Assembly: GCA_029593465.1 (NCBI GenBank) | Contig: JAKTNK010000005.1 | Coordinates: 45,076-109,075, forward strand | Length of the DNA: 64,000 nt | Origin: Streptococcus suis | GTDB lineage: Bacteria; Bacillota; Bacilli; Lactobacillales; Streptococcaceae | Direction of reading: 5' to 3' | Part shown: piece by piece, positions 16,939 to 28,552 of the stretch | Numbering within the stretch: the first letter of the stretch is position 1 | How the letters are laid out: each line of letters begins with the position of its first letter | Notes under the pieces: generated by a model | Told to the model about the DNA's origin: nothing | Seen by the model: the letters and a program-made list of their open reading frames with translations, nothing else | Database searches by the model: none | Position numbers and translations under genes: made by a program

Positions 16939-17391
16939 CTAAGCTTCTTTGATAGCTAATTTTATCTCTGCAGTTACTTCTTTATGAAGTTTTACAGGCA
17001 CTTCAATCAGACCGATAGCACGGATAGGATGCCCCAATTCAATGTGACGCTTGTCCACTTTAATCCCAAATTGCTTTTGCAACTCCTCAGCAATCTTTTT
17101 AGCTGTAATAGAGCCAAAAGTACGTCCATCTGGTCCTACTTTTTCAGTAAATTGAACACGTGTTTCTTCTTTTTCTAGCTGGCGCTTGATTTCCTGCGCG
17201 TCTGCCAAGAGTTCTGCCTGATGCTTTTCTTCAGACTTCTGTTTTCCTTTTAATTCACCAAGCGCTTGATTTGTTGCTTCTTTAGCCAAGTTTTTCTTTA
17301 ATAAAAAATTTTGAGCGTAGCCAGTCGGTACTTCTTTGACTTCGCCTTTTTTACCTTTTCCTTTGACATCTTGTAAAAAAATAACTTTCAT
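16939..17391 (-). CDS. rplI: 50S ribosomal protein L9
   Basis: A 150-residue two-domain protein: the N-terminal 23S rRNA-binding domain ([20 protein letters not shown]) joined by a long charged helix to the C-terminal domain ([18 protein letters not shown]). It lies 3 bases after gdpP and before dnaB, the order found in most Firmicutes. Confidence 0.97.
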   Translation of the reverse strand: MKVIFLQDVKGKGKKGEVKEVPTGYAQNFLLKKNLAKEATNQALGELKGKQKSEEKHQAELLADAQEIKRQLEKEETRVQFTEKVGPDGRTFGSITAKKIAEELQKQFGIKVDKRHIELGHPIRAIGLIEVPVKLHKEVTAEIKLAIKEA

Positions 17392-17394
17392 GAT

Positions 17395-19362
17395 TTACTC
17401 CTCTTCTATTTCTTGATCAATAATAGCTAGTAGCTGAGCTTCTAAATCAGCAACCGTTGTATCATCACGTTGACAGGCAGCAAGGTTAAAATGTCCTCCA
17501 CCTCCCAATTTTTCCATAATGCGCTGAACATTGACGTTATTACGGCTTCGTGCCGAAATAGCCGTCTGTCCCTTGGGATTTTTAGTAATCACAAAACTAG
17601 CTTCAATATCAGCCATGGTTAACAAATTATCAGCAGCCTTGCTGGCAATCACATTATTATAAGCAACAGTCTCAGAACCGCTAGCAATCATAAAATGTTT
17701 TCGATAAGGTTTGGCTCTTAGAACTAGCTCAATCACTTGACGATATTCTGCAAAATCTGTCGCTGCAATGGTTTGGATTTCAACACTATCGCTCCCTAAA
17801 CTTCTGAGATAGCTAGCAACGTCAAAGGTACGACTGGTAACTCGTGTTGAAAAATTCTTCGTATCAAGCATAATACCAGCCATCAAGAGACTGGCTTGAA
17901 GTTTAGTTAACTTGCTTCCCTTGGCATTTTGAAAGGTAATCAACTCTGTAACAAGTTCAGAGGCTGAACTGGCACCACTTTCGATAAAACTTAATACTGC
18001 ATTGTCTGGAAAATCATCATCACGACGATGGTGGTCCACAACAATAGTCTCACGAAACTCATCAAACAATTCCTTGGATAAGGTTAAACTGGTTTTAGAA
18101 TGGTCAACCATAATGAGCAGAGAACGGTAATCAACCATCTGAAGCGCCTCTGAAACAGTGATAAGGGCTGTTTCACCGTCTTTTTTTAAGCGTTCGATAG
18201 CTCGTTTGATGTCCCTTCCCATTTCATTAGGATCATAGACAACATAGGATTCTGGTACAAGCTGCTTCGCAAAAAATTGCATGCCGACCGAAGCCCCTAA
18301 TGCATCCATGTCCAGACGACGATGTCCCACCACAAACACCTTATCGACAGATTTAATCTTATCCGAAATAGCTGACATCATCGCTCTGGTTCGTGTTCGT
18401 GAGCGTTTGACAGTTGAAACAGTGCCTCCGCCAAAGTACATGAGGTCTGCGTGCTCCTCATTTTCTTTAACAACAACTTGGTCCCCACCTCTCACCAAGG
18501 CAATATTGAGGTTTTCTTGTGCAATCACCCCAATCTGATCATGATGCCCCCTACCGAAAGCAACGCCCATGCTGAGTGTCAAGGACAAACCGTATCCTCT
18601 CGCCTCTTCACGAAAACGACCCAGAATATCAAATTTCGTAGTCATCAAAGTTTCCAAAGTAGCATAGTCGGTAAAGAAATAAAAACGGTCCATAGCAACA
18701 CGACGGTAAAAAATGGCATGTTCTTCCGCAAATCTAGCAATGAAATTAGCGACAAAGCTGTTGATACTTGAAACGTCTGCATCCGCCATATTATCTGTAA
18801 GATCATCATAGTTGTCAACCGATATGATACCAATGACAGGCCGTTTTTTGAGAGCTTTTTCACTCACATTACCTGCTTGACTGGCATCAAAGAAATAAAA
18901 GACACCTGCGTCAAAATCCAAGTAAGAATTATAGCGTGCCTCTCCAATCGTGATAGTACGACTTGGAGTCCCGTCCTTGTGGTCATTAATTAAATCAAGG
19001 ACAACTTGAGTATCAAAATGACCGGTTTCTTGATTGCTAAAAATCAGCTGAGAATAAGGATTATACCAATCGATTTCACTTGCTGTTGGATTAAACTTAA
19101 TCACCCCAACAGGCATTTTATCCAGCAAGGTCTTCAAACTAATCTCAGTTTGTTCGTTTAGTAATTCAATTTGCTGTTCTTCGGATAACTGGTAATTTTC
19201 CTTTTGGACGTAAAGGAGGAAGGTCATAAAGACACAAGCTACCAAAATAACCAGCAATAAGCCAGTCTCAGACTGTATTAGACGCACACTAATCGCTAAA
19301 AGTCCAAAGACAATCATGCCAATCATCACTAGATGAATGGTTTCAAAACGAAATCTTTTCAT
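17395..19362 (-). CDS. gdpP: Cyclic-di-AMP phosphodiesterase GdpP
   Basis: A 655-residue membrane enzyme that hydrolyses c-di-AMP to pApA, controlling osmotic and cell-wall balance and beta-lactam tolerance. Two N-terminal helices (about 10-27 and 32-52) are followed by a PAS-like domain, a degenerate GGDEF domain, then the DHH-DHHA1 catalytic half: GHRRLDMDALGAS, MVDHSKTS, VVDHHRRDD and the final GGGGHFNLAACQ. All catalytic Asp/His motifs are intact. The promoter (TATAAT at 19389-19384) overlaps the mnmG terminator. Confidence 0.95.
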   Translation of the reverse strand: MKRFRFETIHLVMIGMIVFGLLAISVRLIQSETGLLLVILVACVFMTFLLYVQKENYQLSEEQQIELLNEQTEISLKTLLDKMPVGVIKFNPTASEIDWYNPYSQLIFSNQETGHFDTQVVLDLINDHKDGTPSRTITIGEARYNSYLDFDAGVFYFFDASQAGNVSEKALKKRPVIGIISVDNYDDLTDNMADADVSSINSFVANFIARFAEEHAIFYRRVAMDRFYFFTDYATLETLMTTKFDILGRFREEARGYGLSLTLSMGVAFGRGHHDQIGVIAQENLNIALVRGGDQVVVKENEEHADLMYFGGGTVSTVKRSRTRTRAMMSAISDKIKSVDKVFVVGHRRLDMDALGASVGMQFFAKQLVPESYVVYDPNEMGRDIKRAIERLKKDGETALITVSEALQMVDYRSLLIMVDHSKTSLTLSKELFDEFRETIVVDHHRRDDDFPDNAVLSFIESGASSASELVTELITFQNAKGSKLTKLQASLLMAGIMLDTKNFSTRVTSRTFDVASYLRSLGSDSVEIQTIAATDFAEYRQVIELVLRAKPYRKHFMIASGSETVAYNNVIASKAADNLLTMADIEASFVITKNPKGQTAISARSRNNVNVQRIMEKLGGGGHFNLAACQRDDTTVADLEAQLLAIIDQEIEEE

Positions 19363-19390
19363 TTAATAACCTCTTAAGGTTATATTATAC

Positions 19391-19416
19391 CATAAAAAGC
19401 CCCGAATATCAGGACT
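19391..19416 (-). terminator. Terminator of mnmG
   Basis: On the minus strand AGTCCTG and CGGGGCT arms pair with two G-U pairs around ATATT, followed by TTTTTATGG. The gdpP -10 box starts right after it. Confidence 0.7.
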
Positions 19417-19445
19417 CTTTTTACTCAGCTAAGATGACAGTTTGA

Positions 19446-21350
19446 TTACTGATTGGGGTTACGACGTGCCTTATGATTTCCTTCAAGGTAAACCATCAAA
19501 ATCGAAATATCAGCTGGATTAACACCCGATATCCGACTAGCTTGACCAATGGTTTCAGGATTGATTTTCTTAAATTTTTGCCTTGCCTCAGTAGCAATCG
19601 AATCAATGGCATCCCAATCAATATTAGCTGGAATGCGTTTTTCCTCCATGCGTTTCATCTTGTCAACTTGATCAAGTGCCTTGTTAATGTAGCCTTCATA
19701 CTTGATTTCTGTCTCTAAAAGTTCAATCACTTTGTTATCGAGATTTTCTGCCGCTGGCCCAACAAAATCCGTAACGACCTGATAACTAATCTCTGGACGT
19801 CTCATGAACGTTTTCGCTGTTACAGCATCTGTCAATGGCTTAAAGCCAAGCGATTCAATACGTTTGTTGGTTTCCTTGACAGGTTTTAACTTAACTGTGT
19901 CAAGTCGAGTCAACTCATTGTCAAATTGATTTTTCTTGATTTCAAAAATCTGCCAACGCTCATCGTCAACGAGACCAACTTGACGTCCAAGTGGTGTCAA
20001 GCGCATATCAGCATTATCATGACGAAGAATGAGACGGTATTCTGCTCGAGAAGTCAACAAGCGATAAGGTTCCAAAGTCCCTTTGGTAACCAAATCGTCA
20101 ATCATCACACCAATATAGGCATCTGAGCGCTTCAAGATAAATTCTGGTTTTCCTTGCACTTTTAAAGCTGCATTGATACCCGCAATCAGTCCCTGACCCG
20201 CTGCTTCTTCATAACCAGACGTGCCATTGGTTTGACCGGCTGTAAAGAGCCCTGAAATCATCTTGGTTTCCAAGGTTGCTCGCAGTTGGTGAGGCAAAAC
20301 GATGTCGTATTCAATCGCATAACCTGTTCGCATCATTTCAGCATTTTCAAGACCTTTTATGGACTGAAGCAGCTCACGTTGGACATCTTCTGGTAAAGAA
20401 GTTGACAAGCCTTGAACGTAAACTTCATCTGTATTTCGCCCTTCTGGCTCAAGAAAAAGTTGGTGACGCTCTTTGTCAGCAAAACGGACAATTTTATCCT
20501 CAATAGATGGGCAATAACGGGGTCCAACGCCCGTAACCACTCCTGAAAACATAGGAGCCCGATGTAAATTATCCTTGATGATCTCGTGACTAGCCGCATT
20601 GGTGTAGGTCAACCAGCAGTCAACTTGATCGGTGACATAATCCTCATCTTTTGACAAGAATGAAAAGTGATTAGGCTTGCTATCGCCTGGTTGAACTTCT
20701 GTCACTGAATAGTCAATTGTTGACCCTTTCACCCTCGGAGGAGTCCCTGTTTTAAAGCGACCAATTTCAAGACCATGCTTGACAAGGTTGTCAGCTAGGG
20801 TAACAGAGGCTAAGCTGTTATTAGGACCAGACGAATATTTGAGTTCTCCCAAGATAATCTCACCACGCAAGGCTGTCCCTGTCGTCAAAACAACCGCACG
20901 CGCCCCATATTTTTGACCAGTCGCTGTCAAGACACCGACAACCTGACCATCTTCGACTAGAATATCATCAATCATGGATTGGCGTAATGTTAAGTTGTCT
21001 TGTTTTTCAACCGTTTTCTTCATTTCCTCGGCATAAAGATGCTTGTCAGCTTGGGCACGAAGAGCACGTACGGCAGGCCCTTTACCAGTATTCAGCATTT
21101 TCATCTGAATGTAGGTCTTATCGATATTTTTCCCCATCTCGCCACCCAAGGCATCAATTTCTCTAACGACAATTCCCTTGGCAGAACCGCCAATAGAGGG
21201 GTTACAAGGCATAAAAGCCAACATGTCTAGGTTGATGGTCGCCAATAAAGTCTTAGACCCCATACGACTAGCCGCTAAGGCTGCCTCAACGCCCGCATGA
21301 CCAGCACCCACAACAATCACATCAAATTCTTCTACAAAAGTATGTTTCAC
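19446..21350 (-). CDS. mnmG: tRNA uridine 5-carboxymethylaminomethyl modification enzyme MnmG
   Basis: About 634 residues. With MnmE it installs the cmnm5 group at U34 of several tRNAs. The N-terminal FAD-binding motif is [19 protein letters not shown], and the family motifs PCNPSIGG and [11 protein letters not shown] are intact. I prefer the GTG at 21350: it has GGAG nine bases upstream and lies just after the Nudix stop, and gives the usual length. The ATG five codons earlier has no ribosome site and would overlap the Nudix gene. Confidence 0.93.
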   Translation of the reverse strand: MKHTFVEEFDVIVVGAGHAGVEAALAASRMGSKTLLATINLDMLAFMPCNPSIGGSAKGIVVREIDALGGEMGKNIDKTYIQMKMLNTGKGPAVRALRAQADKHLYAEEMKKTVEKQDNLTLRQSMIDDILVEDGQVVGVLTATGQKYGARAVVLTTGTALRGEIILGELKYSSGPNNSLASVTLADNLVKHGLEIGRFKTGTPPRVKGSTIDYSVTEVQPGDSKPNHFSFLSKDEDYVTDQVDCWLTYTNAASHEIIKDNLHRAPMFSGVVTGVGPRYCPSIEDKIVRFADKERHQLFLEPEGRNTDEVYVQGLSTSLPEDVQRELLQSIKGLENAEMMRTGYAIEYDIVLPHQLRATLETKMISGLFTAGQTNGTSGYEEAAGQGLIAGINAALKVQGKPEFILKRSDAYIGVMIDDLVTKGTLEPYRLLTSRAEYRLILRHDNADMRLTPLGRQVGLVDDERWQIFEIKKNQFDNELTRLDTVKLKPVKETNKRIESLGFKPLTDAVTAKTFMRRPEISYQVVTDFVGPAAENLDNKVIELLETEIKYEGYINKALDQVDKMKRMEEKRIPANIDWDAIDSIATEARQKFKKINPETIGQASRISGVNPADISILMVYLEGNHKARRNPNQ

Positions 21351-21351
21351 G

Positions 21352-21813
21352 TTAATCTTCTCCATCTTTATTTACAAAATGTTTTAAGTGTCCGTCCCAG
21401 TTTTTCAGTTGCGTTTTAAGAAAAGCAGGATTTAAATTTAAGGCTTCCAAAGCATCCAGAGATACCCACTCACATTGTCTCGTCTGACCACCTTCTTGCA
21501 TCTTGCCACTAGGTTCAGACAAGGGGGTGACCCAATATAGAAATTCAATTTGGTGGTAGTTGACACCCTCTCGGATAAAGTGGTTTTCCACAACAAAGGC
21601 CAAATCACCGACTTCAACAGCAACCCCAGCTTCTTCATAGACTTCACGCTTAATCGCTTCTTCTGAGAGCTCATTGACAAGAATCGCTCCACCCAGCAGA
21701 TAATACTCATCTTTTGGAGATTTCGCTAAAAAAATCTTGCCATCTGTCACCATTAAGGCTGATACTCTTACTCCAAAACGGTCATGTCCTATTGTGGTTC
21801 TAAAATCTATCAA
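21352..21813 (-). CDS. Nudix hydrolase
   Basis: A 153-residue MutT/Nudix protein. The Nudix box reads [20 protein letters not shown] and continues EEAGV; the first Gly position is present but the box starts GGAI rather than GGxxE, so the loop is slightly atypical. The start is TTG at 21813, with AGGAGA nine bases upstream; earlier codons have no start signal. It ends at the mnmG start and is probably cotranscribed with it. Substrate unknown. Confidence 0.75.
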   Translation of the reverse strand: MIDFRTTIGHDRFGVRVSALMVTDGKIFLAKSPKDEYYLLGGAILVNELSEEAIKREVYEEAGVAVEVGDLAFVVENHFIREGVNYHQIEFLYWVTPLSEPSGKMQEGGQTRQCEWVSLDALEALNLNPAFLKTQLKNWDGHLKHFVNKDGED

Positions 21814-21957
21814 AGCTGTCTCTCCTATCCTTAAAACACAAAAAGAGCCAAAACTCGTATCATTGCAGACCAAAAAGACCTACAAGACCATGAGCTTTGA
21901 CCATCATTGTATTGTTAGTGTTATTTTAACAAAAAAAGGAGCATTGTCAACCAAGAA

Positions 21958-22569
21958 TTACTTAATGAGAAAGGCACCTTGAATCCCCGCAATTAGCATT
22001 TGAATACCAATTGTGGTCAAAATAAGTCCCATCATCCTTGTGATAATTCCCATAGCATTTTTACCTAGTAGGGCCATAATCTTATTGGCACTAACTAATA
22101 AAAAGTAAGTAATCACACACAGTAAGGCAAAAGAAGCTACGGTCATCAGTTTGTTTTCAAAACCACCATCAGACAAGCTTATGGCTGTCGCAATCGTGCC
22201 CGGTCCAGCCAAGAGTGGCATCGCTAAAGGCGAAATAGCAACATTCATCGGGTCGTTTTTGCCACTATTGATATTTTGGTTAGCAGGTCCATGCACACCG
22301 TTAATCATGTGATAGCCAATCAAGGCAACTAAAATACCACCAGCAATTTTCAAGGCATGAATTGTAATGCCAAAAATGTGAAATAAATCGTTGCCAAAAA
22401 GGGTAAAAATCACAACAATACCAAAAGCAATGACAATACCCTTTTGAGCAACCTTTTTGGAAATATCCTTACTATCGCCAGCCACCAAAGCCATAAAGGC
22501 AGGTAGGTTAGAAATAGGATTCATGATGGCAAAAAAAGCCATAAAGGTCATAATGAATTTTGAAAGCAT
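21958..22569 (-). CDS. MarC family membrane protein
   Basis: A 203-residue integral membrane protein with six hydrophobic segments and the family motifs NPISNLPAF (about 17-25) and PLLAGPGTIATA. MarC proteins were once linked to multiple antibiotic resistance, but their transport role (an amino acid exporter in some members) is unsettled. It starts with ATG after AAGGAGTTC and is a single-gene unit. Confidence 0.85.
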   Translation of the reverse strand: MLSKFIMTFMAFFAIMNPISNLPAFMALVAGDSKDISKKVAQKGIVIAFGIVVIFTLFGNDLFHIFGITIHALKIAGGILVALIGYHMINGVHGPANQNINSGKNDPMNVAISPLAMPLLAGPGTIATAISLSDGGFENKLMTVASFALLCVITYFLLVSANKIMALLGKNAMGIITRMMGLILTTIGIQMLIAGIQGAFLIK

Positions 22570-22648
22570 GAGAACTCCTTATCGTTTGCTTACTTTCTTT
22601 TACAGAAAAACTGTTTTTCATGTATTCTAGCAAAATGGACAGGGATTT

Positions 22649-23281
22649 TCAATCCCTTATTGCCCTTAAGTCATTCATTAATGCCTTATTGATGGCATGC
22701 TGCTCTAAAAAGTGGTAAAACACCTTCCTAGAAAGGACTTTTTCGAGCAACTCAGAATCCATTTCACCTAAAATTTCTTGAAAGCTTTTCTTCGTCAAGC
22801 AATTCAAATAAAGAGCTTGGTCACTTTCTGTTCTTTTTCGTTCAGCATCTTGAGGTGGGTAGCCTGAACCAAATGTATCCGTAAACAATTTCTCTAAAAT
22901 ATACTGGAGGTTTAACTCACCTGCCCAGCCAACGTTTAAGCCTAAGGGTAATGAAGCCACATTTCCATGATTAATGCGACCAAAAAGATAGGCATCTTGT
23001 GGTGTTTGCAAAAAACCACATCTCAATCCTGGCAGACTATTGCAAGCCATCATCATCCCTTGACCTGATGAACAACCTGTCACAACAAAATCCAAACTTC
23101 CGGTCTCAATCAACAAGCTAATCATAACCGCAACTTCAACATAGGAATAGTTTTGTTCTTCGTTGGGAAAAATACCGAGATTATAAACCTCATCGCCATG
23201 AGAAGCAGATTGACAAGTCAACGCAAACAATAGCTCATTGATATCTGCTCGTGTACTTTCCTCAATAACGCCAATTCTCAT
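22649..23281 (-). CDS. RpiB/LacA/LacB family sugar-phosphate isomerase-like protein
   Basis: A 210-residue protein. Residues 1-150 match the RpiB/LacAB fold: MRIGVIEESTRADINE at the start and VTGCSSGQGMMMACNSLPG, where the Cys aligns with the active-site Cys of ribose-5-phosphate isomerase B (canonical CGTGIGMSIAAN). The spacing in the loop differs and a 60-residue C-terminal extension is present. Substrate unknown. It lies 31 bases after mnmA on the same strand. Confidence 0.7.
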   Translation of the reverse strand: MRIGVIEESTRADINELLFALTCQSASHGDEVYNLGIFPNEEQNYSYVEVAVMISLLIETGSLDFVVTGCSSGQGMMMACNSLPGLRCGFLQTPQDAYLFGRINHGNVASLPLGLNVGWAGELNLQYILEKLFTDTFGSGYPPQDAERKRTESDQALYLNCLTKKSFQEILGEMDSELLEKVLSRKVFYHFLEQHAINKALMNDLRAIRD

Positions 23282-23312
23282 TTTAATCCCCTTTACAGTC
23301 TCTAGACAGTTT

Positions 23313-24565
<1,253 letters not shown>

Positions 24566-24650
24566 AGGAGAAAAACGTGAGCAAGTGTGCTACTAAAAAA
24601 GCGCTTTAATTTGTTATAATAGAAGCAACGTCTAAGCTCAGGAGATTCGT

Positions 24651-25325
24651 ATGAAACCGTTAAAATTTCAATCTGTTTTTGACATTATTGGGCCAGTTAT
24701 GATTGGACCTTCTAGTAGCCATACGGCAGGAGCTGTGCGTATTGGCAGGCTCATTCATTCTATCTTTGGTAAAGAGCCTAAAGAAGTGACCTTCCATCTC
24801 TACAATTCGTTTGCCAAGACTTACCGCGGACATGGTACCGATCGGGCCCTAGTTGCTGGTATTATGGGGATGGACACCGATAATCCTGACATAAAAAATG
24901 CACTGGAAATCGCCCATGAAAAAGGCATTCGCATCTACTGGGAAATTCTCAAAGAAGGCGACGCCCCACATCCAAATACTGTTAAAATTGACGTCAAGGA
25001 TTCGGAAAATCATCACATGAGCATTACCGGGATTTCCATCGGTGGAGGCAATATTGAAGTCACTGAATTAAATGGTTTCGCTGTTGCTCTCAAAATGAAC
25101 ACACCAACTATTATCGTCGTTCATCAAGATATCCCTGGAATGATTGCTAAAGTAACAGATATTTTATCTGACTATCAGATTAATATTGCCCAAATGAATG
25201 TCACCCGTGAAAATGCTGGTCAAAAGGCCATTATGATTATTGAAGTTGATTCTAGAGATTGTCAGGATGCTATCAAAGCAATCGAACAGATACCTCACCT
25301 TTACAATGTCAACTACTTTGGATAA
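24651..25325 (+). CDS. sdaAB: L-serine dehydratase, iron-sulfur type, beta subunit
   Basis: A 224-residue subunit of the [4Fe-4S] enzyme that deaminates L-serine to pyruvate and ammonia. The motif GPSSSHTAGAVRIG (about residues 19-32) is typical, and the C-terminus carries an ACT domain (NTPTIIVVHQDIPGMIAKV). It begins with ATG behind CAGGAGATT and is followed 11 bases later by the alpha subunit. Confidence 0.95.
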   Translation: MKPLKFQSVFDIIGPVMIGPSSSHTAGAVRIGRLIHSIFGKEPKEVTFHLYNSFAKTYRGHGTDRALVAGIMGMDTDNPDIKNALEIAHEKGIRIYWEILKEGDAPHPNTVKIDVKDSENHHMSITGISIGGGNIEVTELNGFAVALKMNTPTIIVVHQDIPGMIAKVTDILSDYQINIAQMNVTRENAGQKAIMIIEVDSRDCQDAIKAIEQIPHLYNVNYFG

Positions 25326-25336
25326 GGAGTTTGCCC

Positions 25337-26212
25337 ATGTTCTACTCTATTGAAGAGCTCGTCAAACAAGCTGAGGAGCATTATAGCGGTTCAGTTGCAA
25401 ACTTAATGGTCGCAACTGAACAAGAACTAACAGGACGTCAAGAAGACGAAATCAGATACATTATGTCTCGGAATTTAGATGTCATGTTATCTTCGGTTCA
25501 AGATGGTTTAAACGGTGACAAATCTGTCAGCGGCTTAACAGGGGGTGATGCTCTAAAACTCCACCAATATATCCAGTCTGGCAATACCCTTTCTGAAAAA
25601 ACCATTTTAACAGCCGCTCGTAATGCCATTGCTGTCAATGAACAAAATGCTAAAATGGGCTTGGTCTGTGCGACACCGACTGCTGGAAGTGCTGGCTGTA
25701 TTCCTGCCATTCTCTCAACAGCTATCGAAAAACTAGGATTGACACACCAGCAGCAACTTGACTTTCTCTTTACAGCAGGAGCCTTTGGGCTTGTCATTGC
25801 TAACAATGCATCCATTTCTGGAGCTGAAGGTGGGTGTCAAGCAGAGGTTGGCTCAGCAGCAGCTATGGGAGCGGCAGCTATTACCATGGCTGCTGGAGGA
25901 ACAGCCTACCAAGCCAGCCAAGCCATTGCTTTTGTCATCAAAAATTTGCTAGGCTTGGTCTGCGACCCAGTTGCCGGCCTGGTTGAAGTTCCGTGTGTCA
26001 AGCGCAATGCCATGGGAGCTAGTTTTGCCTTAGTGGCAGCTGACATGGCTCTCGCTGGCATCGAATCCAAAATTCCAGTTGACGAAGTGGTTGACGCTAT
26101 GTATCAAGTCGGTAAAGCTATGCCGACAGCTTTCAAAGAAACAGCTGAAGGTGGACTTGCCAACACACCAACCGGTAAGCGTTACGCCCAAGAAATCTTT
26201 GGAGGTATCTAG
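25337..26212 (+). CDS. sdaAA: L-serine dehydratase, iron-sulfur type, alpha subunit
   Basis: A 291-residue catalytic subunit. Cysteines for the 4Fe-4S cluster appear in LVCATPTAGSAGCIPA, in EGGCQAEVG and in GLVCDPVAGLVEVPC, the family pattern. I start it at the ATG at 25337 behind AAGGAG; the frame is open further upstream, where it overlaps the beta subunit. It forms one operon with sdaAB and the phosphatase gene that follows. Confidence 0.95.
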   Translation: MFYSIEELVKQAEEHYSGSVANLMVATEQELTGRQEDEIRYIMSRNLDVMLSSVQDGLNGDKSVSGLTGGDALKLHQYIQSGNTLSEKTILTAARNAIAVNEQNAKMGLVCATPTAGSAGCIPAILSTAIEKLGLTHQQQLDFLFTAGAFGLVIANNASISGAEGGCQAEVGSAAAMGAAAITMAAGGTAYQASQAIAFVIKNLLGLVCDPVAGLVEVPCVKRNAMGASFALVAADMALAGIESKIPVDEVVDAMYQVGKAMPTAFKETAEGGLANTPTGKRYAQEIFGGI

Positions 26213-26213
26213 T

Positions 26214-26807
26214 GTGAAACAGACTGTTTACCTCATTCGCCACGCCGAACCTAACTATGATAATCACAATGATAGGGAAAGAGAACTAAGTCAAAAAGGT
26301 TTACAAGATTGTCAACTAATCACCGACTTTTTCAAAGACATCTCTATTGACACTATCTATTCAAGTCACTTCAAACGCGCTATTCAAACCATCACTCCTC
26401 TCAGCACAAGTAAACACTTGCCAATACAACTTCAGGCAGACTTTCGCGAGCGAAAAATCGATGATAGCTGGATTGTAGATTTTGATACTTTTGTCGCAAA
26501 ACAATGGGAGGATTTTAACTATAAGCTAGCGCAAGGAGAAAGTTTACAAGAGGTTCAAGATAGGGTCATTAAGCAACTGAAGCAAGTCCTTGCCACAGAG
26601 CAACAAACCATTGTCATTTCCTCGCACGGTACCGCTATTTCAACCCTGATACAGTATTATGACAAAAGCTTTGGTCTGGATGACTTTCAAGCGATTAAAA
26701 GGCTAATGCCTTTTGTTGCCAGCCTCACTTTTGACCAACAACGCCTGATGTCTCTAGAAATCATCAATCCCTTTACTAACACCTTAATCTATCAAAAAAG
26801 AAGTTGA
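26214..26807 (+). CDS. Histidine phosphatase family protein
   Basis: A 197-residue member of the phosphoglycerate mutase-like superfamily. The catalytic motif is LIRHAEP (normally RHG; here HAE), with the second histidine in SSHGTAIS. The start is GTG at 26214, one base after the sdaAA stop, with GGAGG in the end of sdaAA eight bases upstream, so it is translationally linked to the serine dehydratase operon. Substrate unknown. Confidence 0.8.
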   Translation: MKQTVYLIRHAEPNYDNHNDRERELSQKGLQDCQLITDFFKDISIDTIYSSHFKRAIQTITPLSTSKHLPIQLQADFRERKIDDSWIVDFDTFVAKQWEDFNYKLAQGESLQEVQDRVIKQLKQVLATEQQTIVISSHGTAISTLIQYYDKSFGLDDFQAIKRLMPFVASLTFDQQRLMSLEIINPFTNTLIYQKRS

Positions 26808-26826
26808 AGACTCTTCAACTTCTTTT
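26799..26826. terminator. Terminator overlapping the phosphatase stop
   Basis: GAAGTTGAAG (26800-26809) pairs with CTTCAACTTC (26813-26822) and is followed by TTTTT. The left arm contains the stop codon of the phosphatase. It may also serve the convergent lytic transglycosylase gene. Confidence 0.85.
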
Positions 26827-26830
26827 TAAT

Positions 26831-27532
26831 TTAGTAACCCCAAGCAGCTAAACCTTGAGCATTATAGGCTCTAATCGCTGCATTGATTTGATCTTGAACA
26901 GTCGCTGTTGACCCCCAGCCTGGCATGGTTTGAAACAAGCCAGAAGCTCCTGAGGCATTTTGCGCATCTACTTGACCGTTTGATTCACGCGCAATAATAT
27001 ATTCCCAAGTTGCTTGATCAACACCTGTTGCAGCAGCCATCTGTGCGGCAGCATAAGACCCCGTTTCACCAGCAGTATTGCCATTTGCTAAGACATGACC
27101 TGACGATGAAACGTATTGAGGAGTCGTTTGAACTGGCGTATAAGTGGCTGTTTGAGCATGGTAATAGTCAGTCGTTTCGACAGTTTCTGCGGTTTGTACA
27201 GATGTTGCTAGCTCATCTGTCGAAAGATAAGCTGTATCTGTTTCAGTGACTAAAGGTGTTTCCTCTGTAGTTGTCTCAGAGGTTCTTGCAGATGAGCTTG
27301 GCTGGCTATCTGATTTTGAGGTTGACTGTTTAGGTGTAGAAGAAGTCTCAGCTACCTTAGCATGACGGCTTGAACTTGCTTTTACTTCCTCAGATTCAAC
27401 CTTAGAAAAGTAATTATTTCCCCAAAAACCAATCGTTGAAACCAAAATGGCTGCCAAACCCAATACAGGGAATGTTACATATAACAATCGTCTTTTCAGG
27501 CTACTTTCCTTTTTTAATCGTCTTCTTGTCAT
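26831..27532 (-). CDS. Secreted lytic transglycosylase-like (SLT) protein
   Basis: A 233-residue protein with an N-terminal membrane anchor or signal (about residues 13-34), a long Ser/Thr-rich low-complexity linker (about 40-140), and a C-terminal SLT domain of the IsaA/aggregation-promoting-factor type: [20 protein letters not shown], with the catalytic Glu in ARESNG, then [11 protein letters not shown], ending AWGY. It probably acts on peptidoglycan at the cell surface. It is transcribed alone; upstream 27533-27751 carries its promoter region and the ecfT terminator. Confidence 0.85.
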   Translation of the reverse strand: MTRRRLKKESSLKRRLLYVTFPVLGLAAILVSTIGFWGNNYFSKVESEEVKASSSRHAKVAETSSTPKQSTSKSDSQPSSSARTSETTTEETPLVTETDTAYLSTDELATSVQTAETVETTDYYHAQTATYTPVQTTPQYVSSSGHVLANGNTAGETGSYAAAQMAAATGVDQATWEYIIARESNGQVDAQNASGASGLFQTMPGWGSTATVQDQINAAIRAYNAQGLAAWGY

Positions 27533-27711
27533 CTTTATAAAGTCTCTTTTCTAAAATAATCCTCATTTATCATACGCTTTTATTATTACCCAATAATGAT
27601 ATTTATATGACAAATGTGTCAAGCACTTTTAAAATTGATAAAGAAAGACCAGAAAGCGTTTAAAAATCCTCTTACTAAGAATAATATTTTGGCACTGTTA
27701 ACTAATCACGT

Positions 27712-27740
27712 CAAAAAGTAGGACATTTGAAGACCTACTT
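27712..27740 (-). terminator. Terminator of the ecf operon
   Basis: On the minus strand AAGTAGG and CCTACTT pair and TTTTTG follows, just past the ecfT stop. Confidence 0.8.
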
Positions 27741-27751
27741 GTAATAAAATG

Positions 27752-28552
27752 CTAAGAAGGTGTTTTAAGAAAAAATAAGATGCAACCAAGTAATACAAAA
27801 ATAAGCAGTGTCAAAGTATCAGTACTTTGCCAACTCAACTGACGAAACTTGGTTCGCCCATCACCACCCTGGTAGCCACGCGATTCCATCGCTGTTGCCA
27901 AAGCATCTGCTCGTTTAAAACTGGAAGCAAACAGAGGGATTAAAATTGGAATAATGGTTTTTACCTTTTGCATCAGATTTCCCTCTCCAAAATCAACACC
28001 ACGCGCCCGTTGCGCATTCATAATACGCGTCGTATCATCCATCAAAGTTGGAACGAAGCGCAAACTAAGCGACAGCATTAACCCAATTTCATGTGCCGGT
28101 ACTTTAATAACCCGCAGTGGCTTTAGAAGCGACTCCACAGCATCTGCTAAACTCAAAGGCATGGTTGTTAAGGTTAAAATGGTTGACATGAGAATAATTA
28201 ACATAAACCTCATGAAAATCAACAAGGCTTGACTTAGACCAAAATCCGTCACACGGATAAACCAAATGGAAAAAAGAGGAGTTCCTTGTTGGGTAAACAA
28301 AATCTGAAACATGGTGGTAAATAGGATAATCCCAATCATTGGTTTGACCCCATTGACAAAAAAGCGCAGCGGAATCTGAGATAAAAAAACGGCAACTCCT
28401 GTGAAAACGAGCATGATAAGATTGGTCACAACATTATTAGCCCAAAAGACCACAACAAGAAAGACTAGCATGGCTAGTAACTTACTCCGAGGATCCAAGC
28501 GATGGACAAATGAATCACCTGGGATATAACGCCCTAATATTAACTTATCCAC
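27752..28552 (-). CDS. ecfT: ECF transporter transmembrane protein EcfT
   Basis: A 266-residue membrane coupling subunit of the energy-coupling-factor module for vitamins and cofactors. The two Arg coupling motifs are seen as QRARGVDFG and ESRGYQGG. Hydrophobic segments lie at both ends. It overlaps ecfA2 by 8 bases. Substrate-binding S components are encoded elsewhere. Confidence 0.93.
   Translation of the reverse strand: MDKLILGRYIPGDSFVHRLDPRSKLLAMLVFLVVVFWANNVVTNLIMLVFTGVAVFLSQIPLRFFVNGVKPMIGIILFTTMFQILFTQQGTPLFSIWFIRVTDFGLSQALLIFMRFMLIILMSTILTLTTMPLSLADAVESLLKPLRVIKVPAHEIGLMLSLSLRFVPTLMDDTTRIMNAQRARGVDFGEGNLMQKVKTIIPILIPLFASSFKRADALATAMESRGYQGGDGRTKFRQLSWQSTDTLTLLIFVLLGCILFFLKTPS

Noticed and set aside
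25259-25336. In-frame upstream part of sdaAA
   Set aside because: It overlaps sdaAB and lacks a ribosome site; the ATG at 25337 has one.
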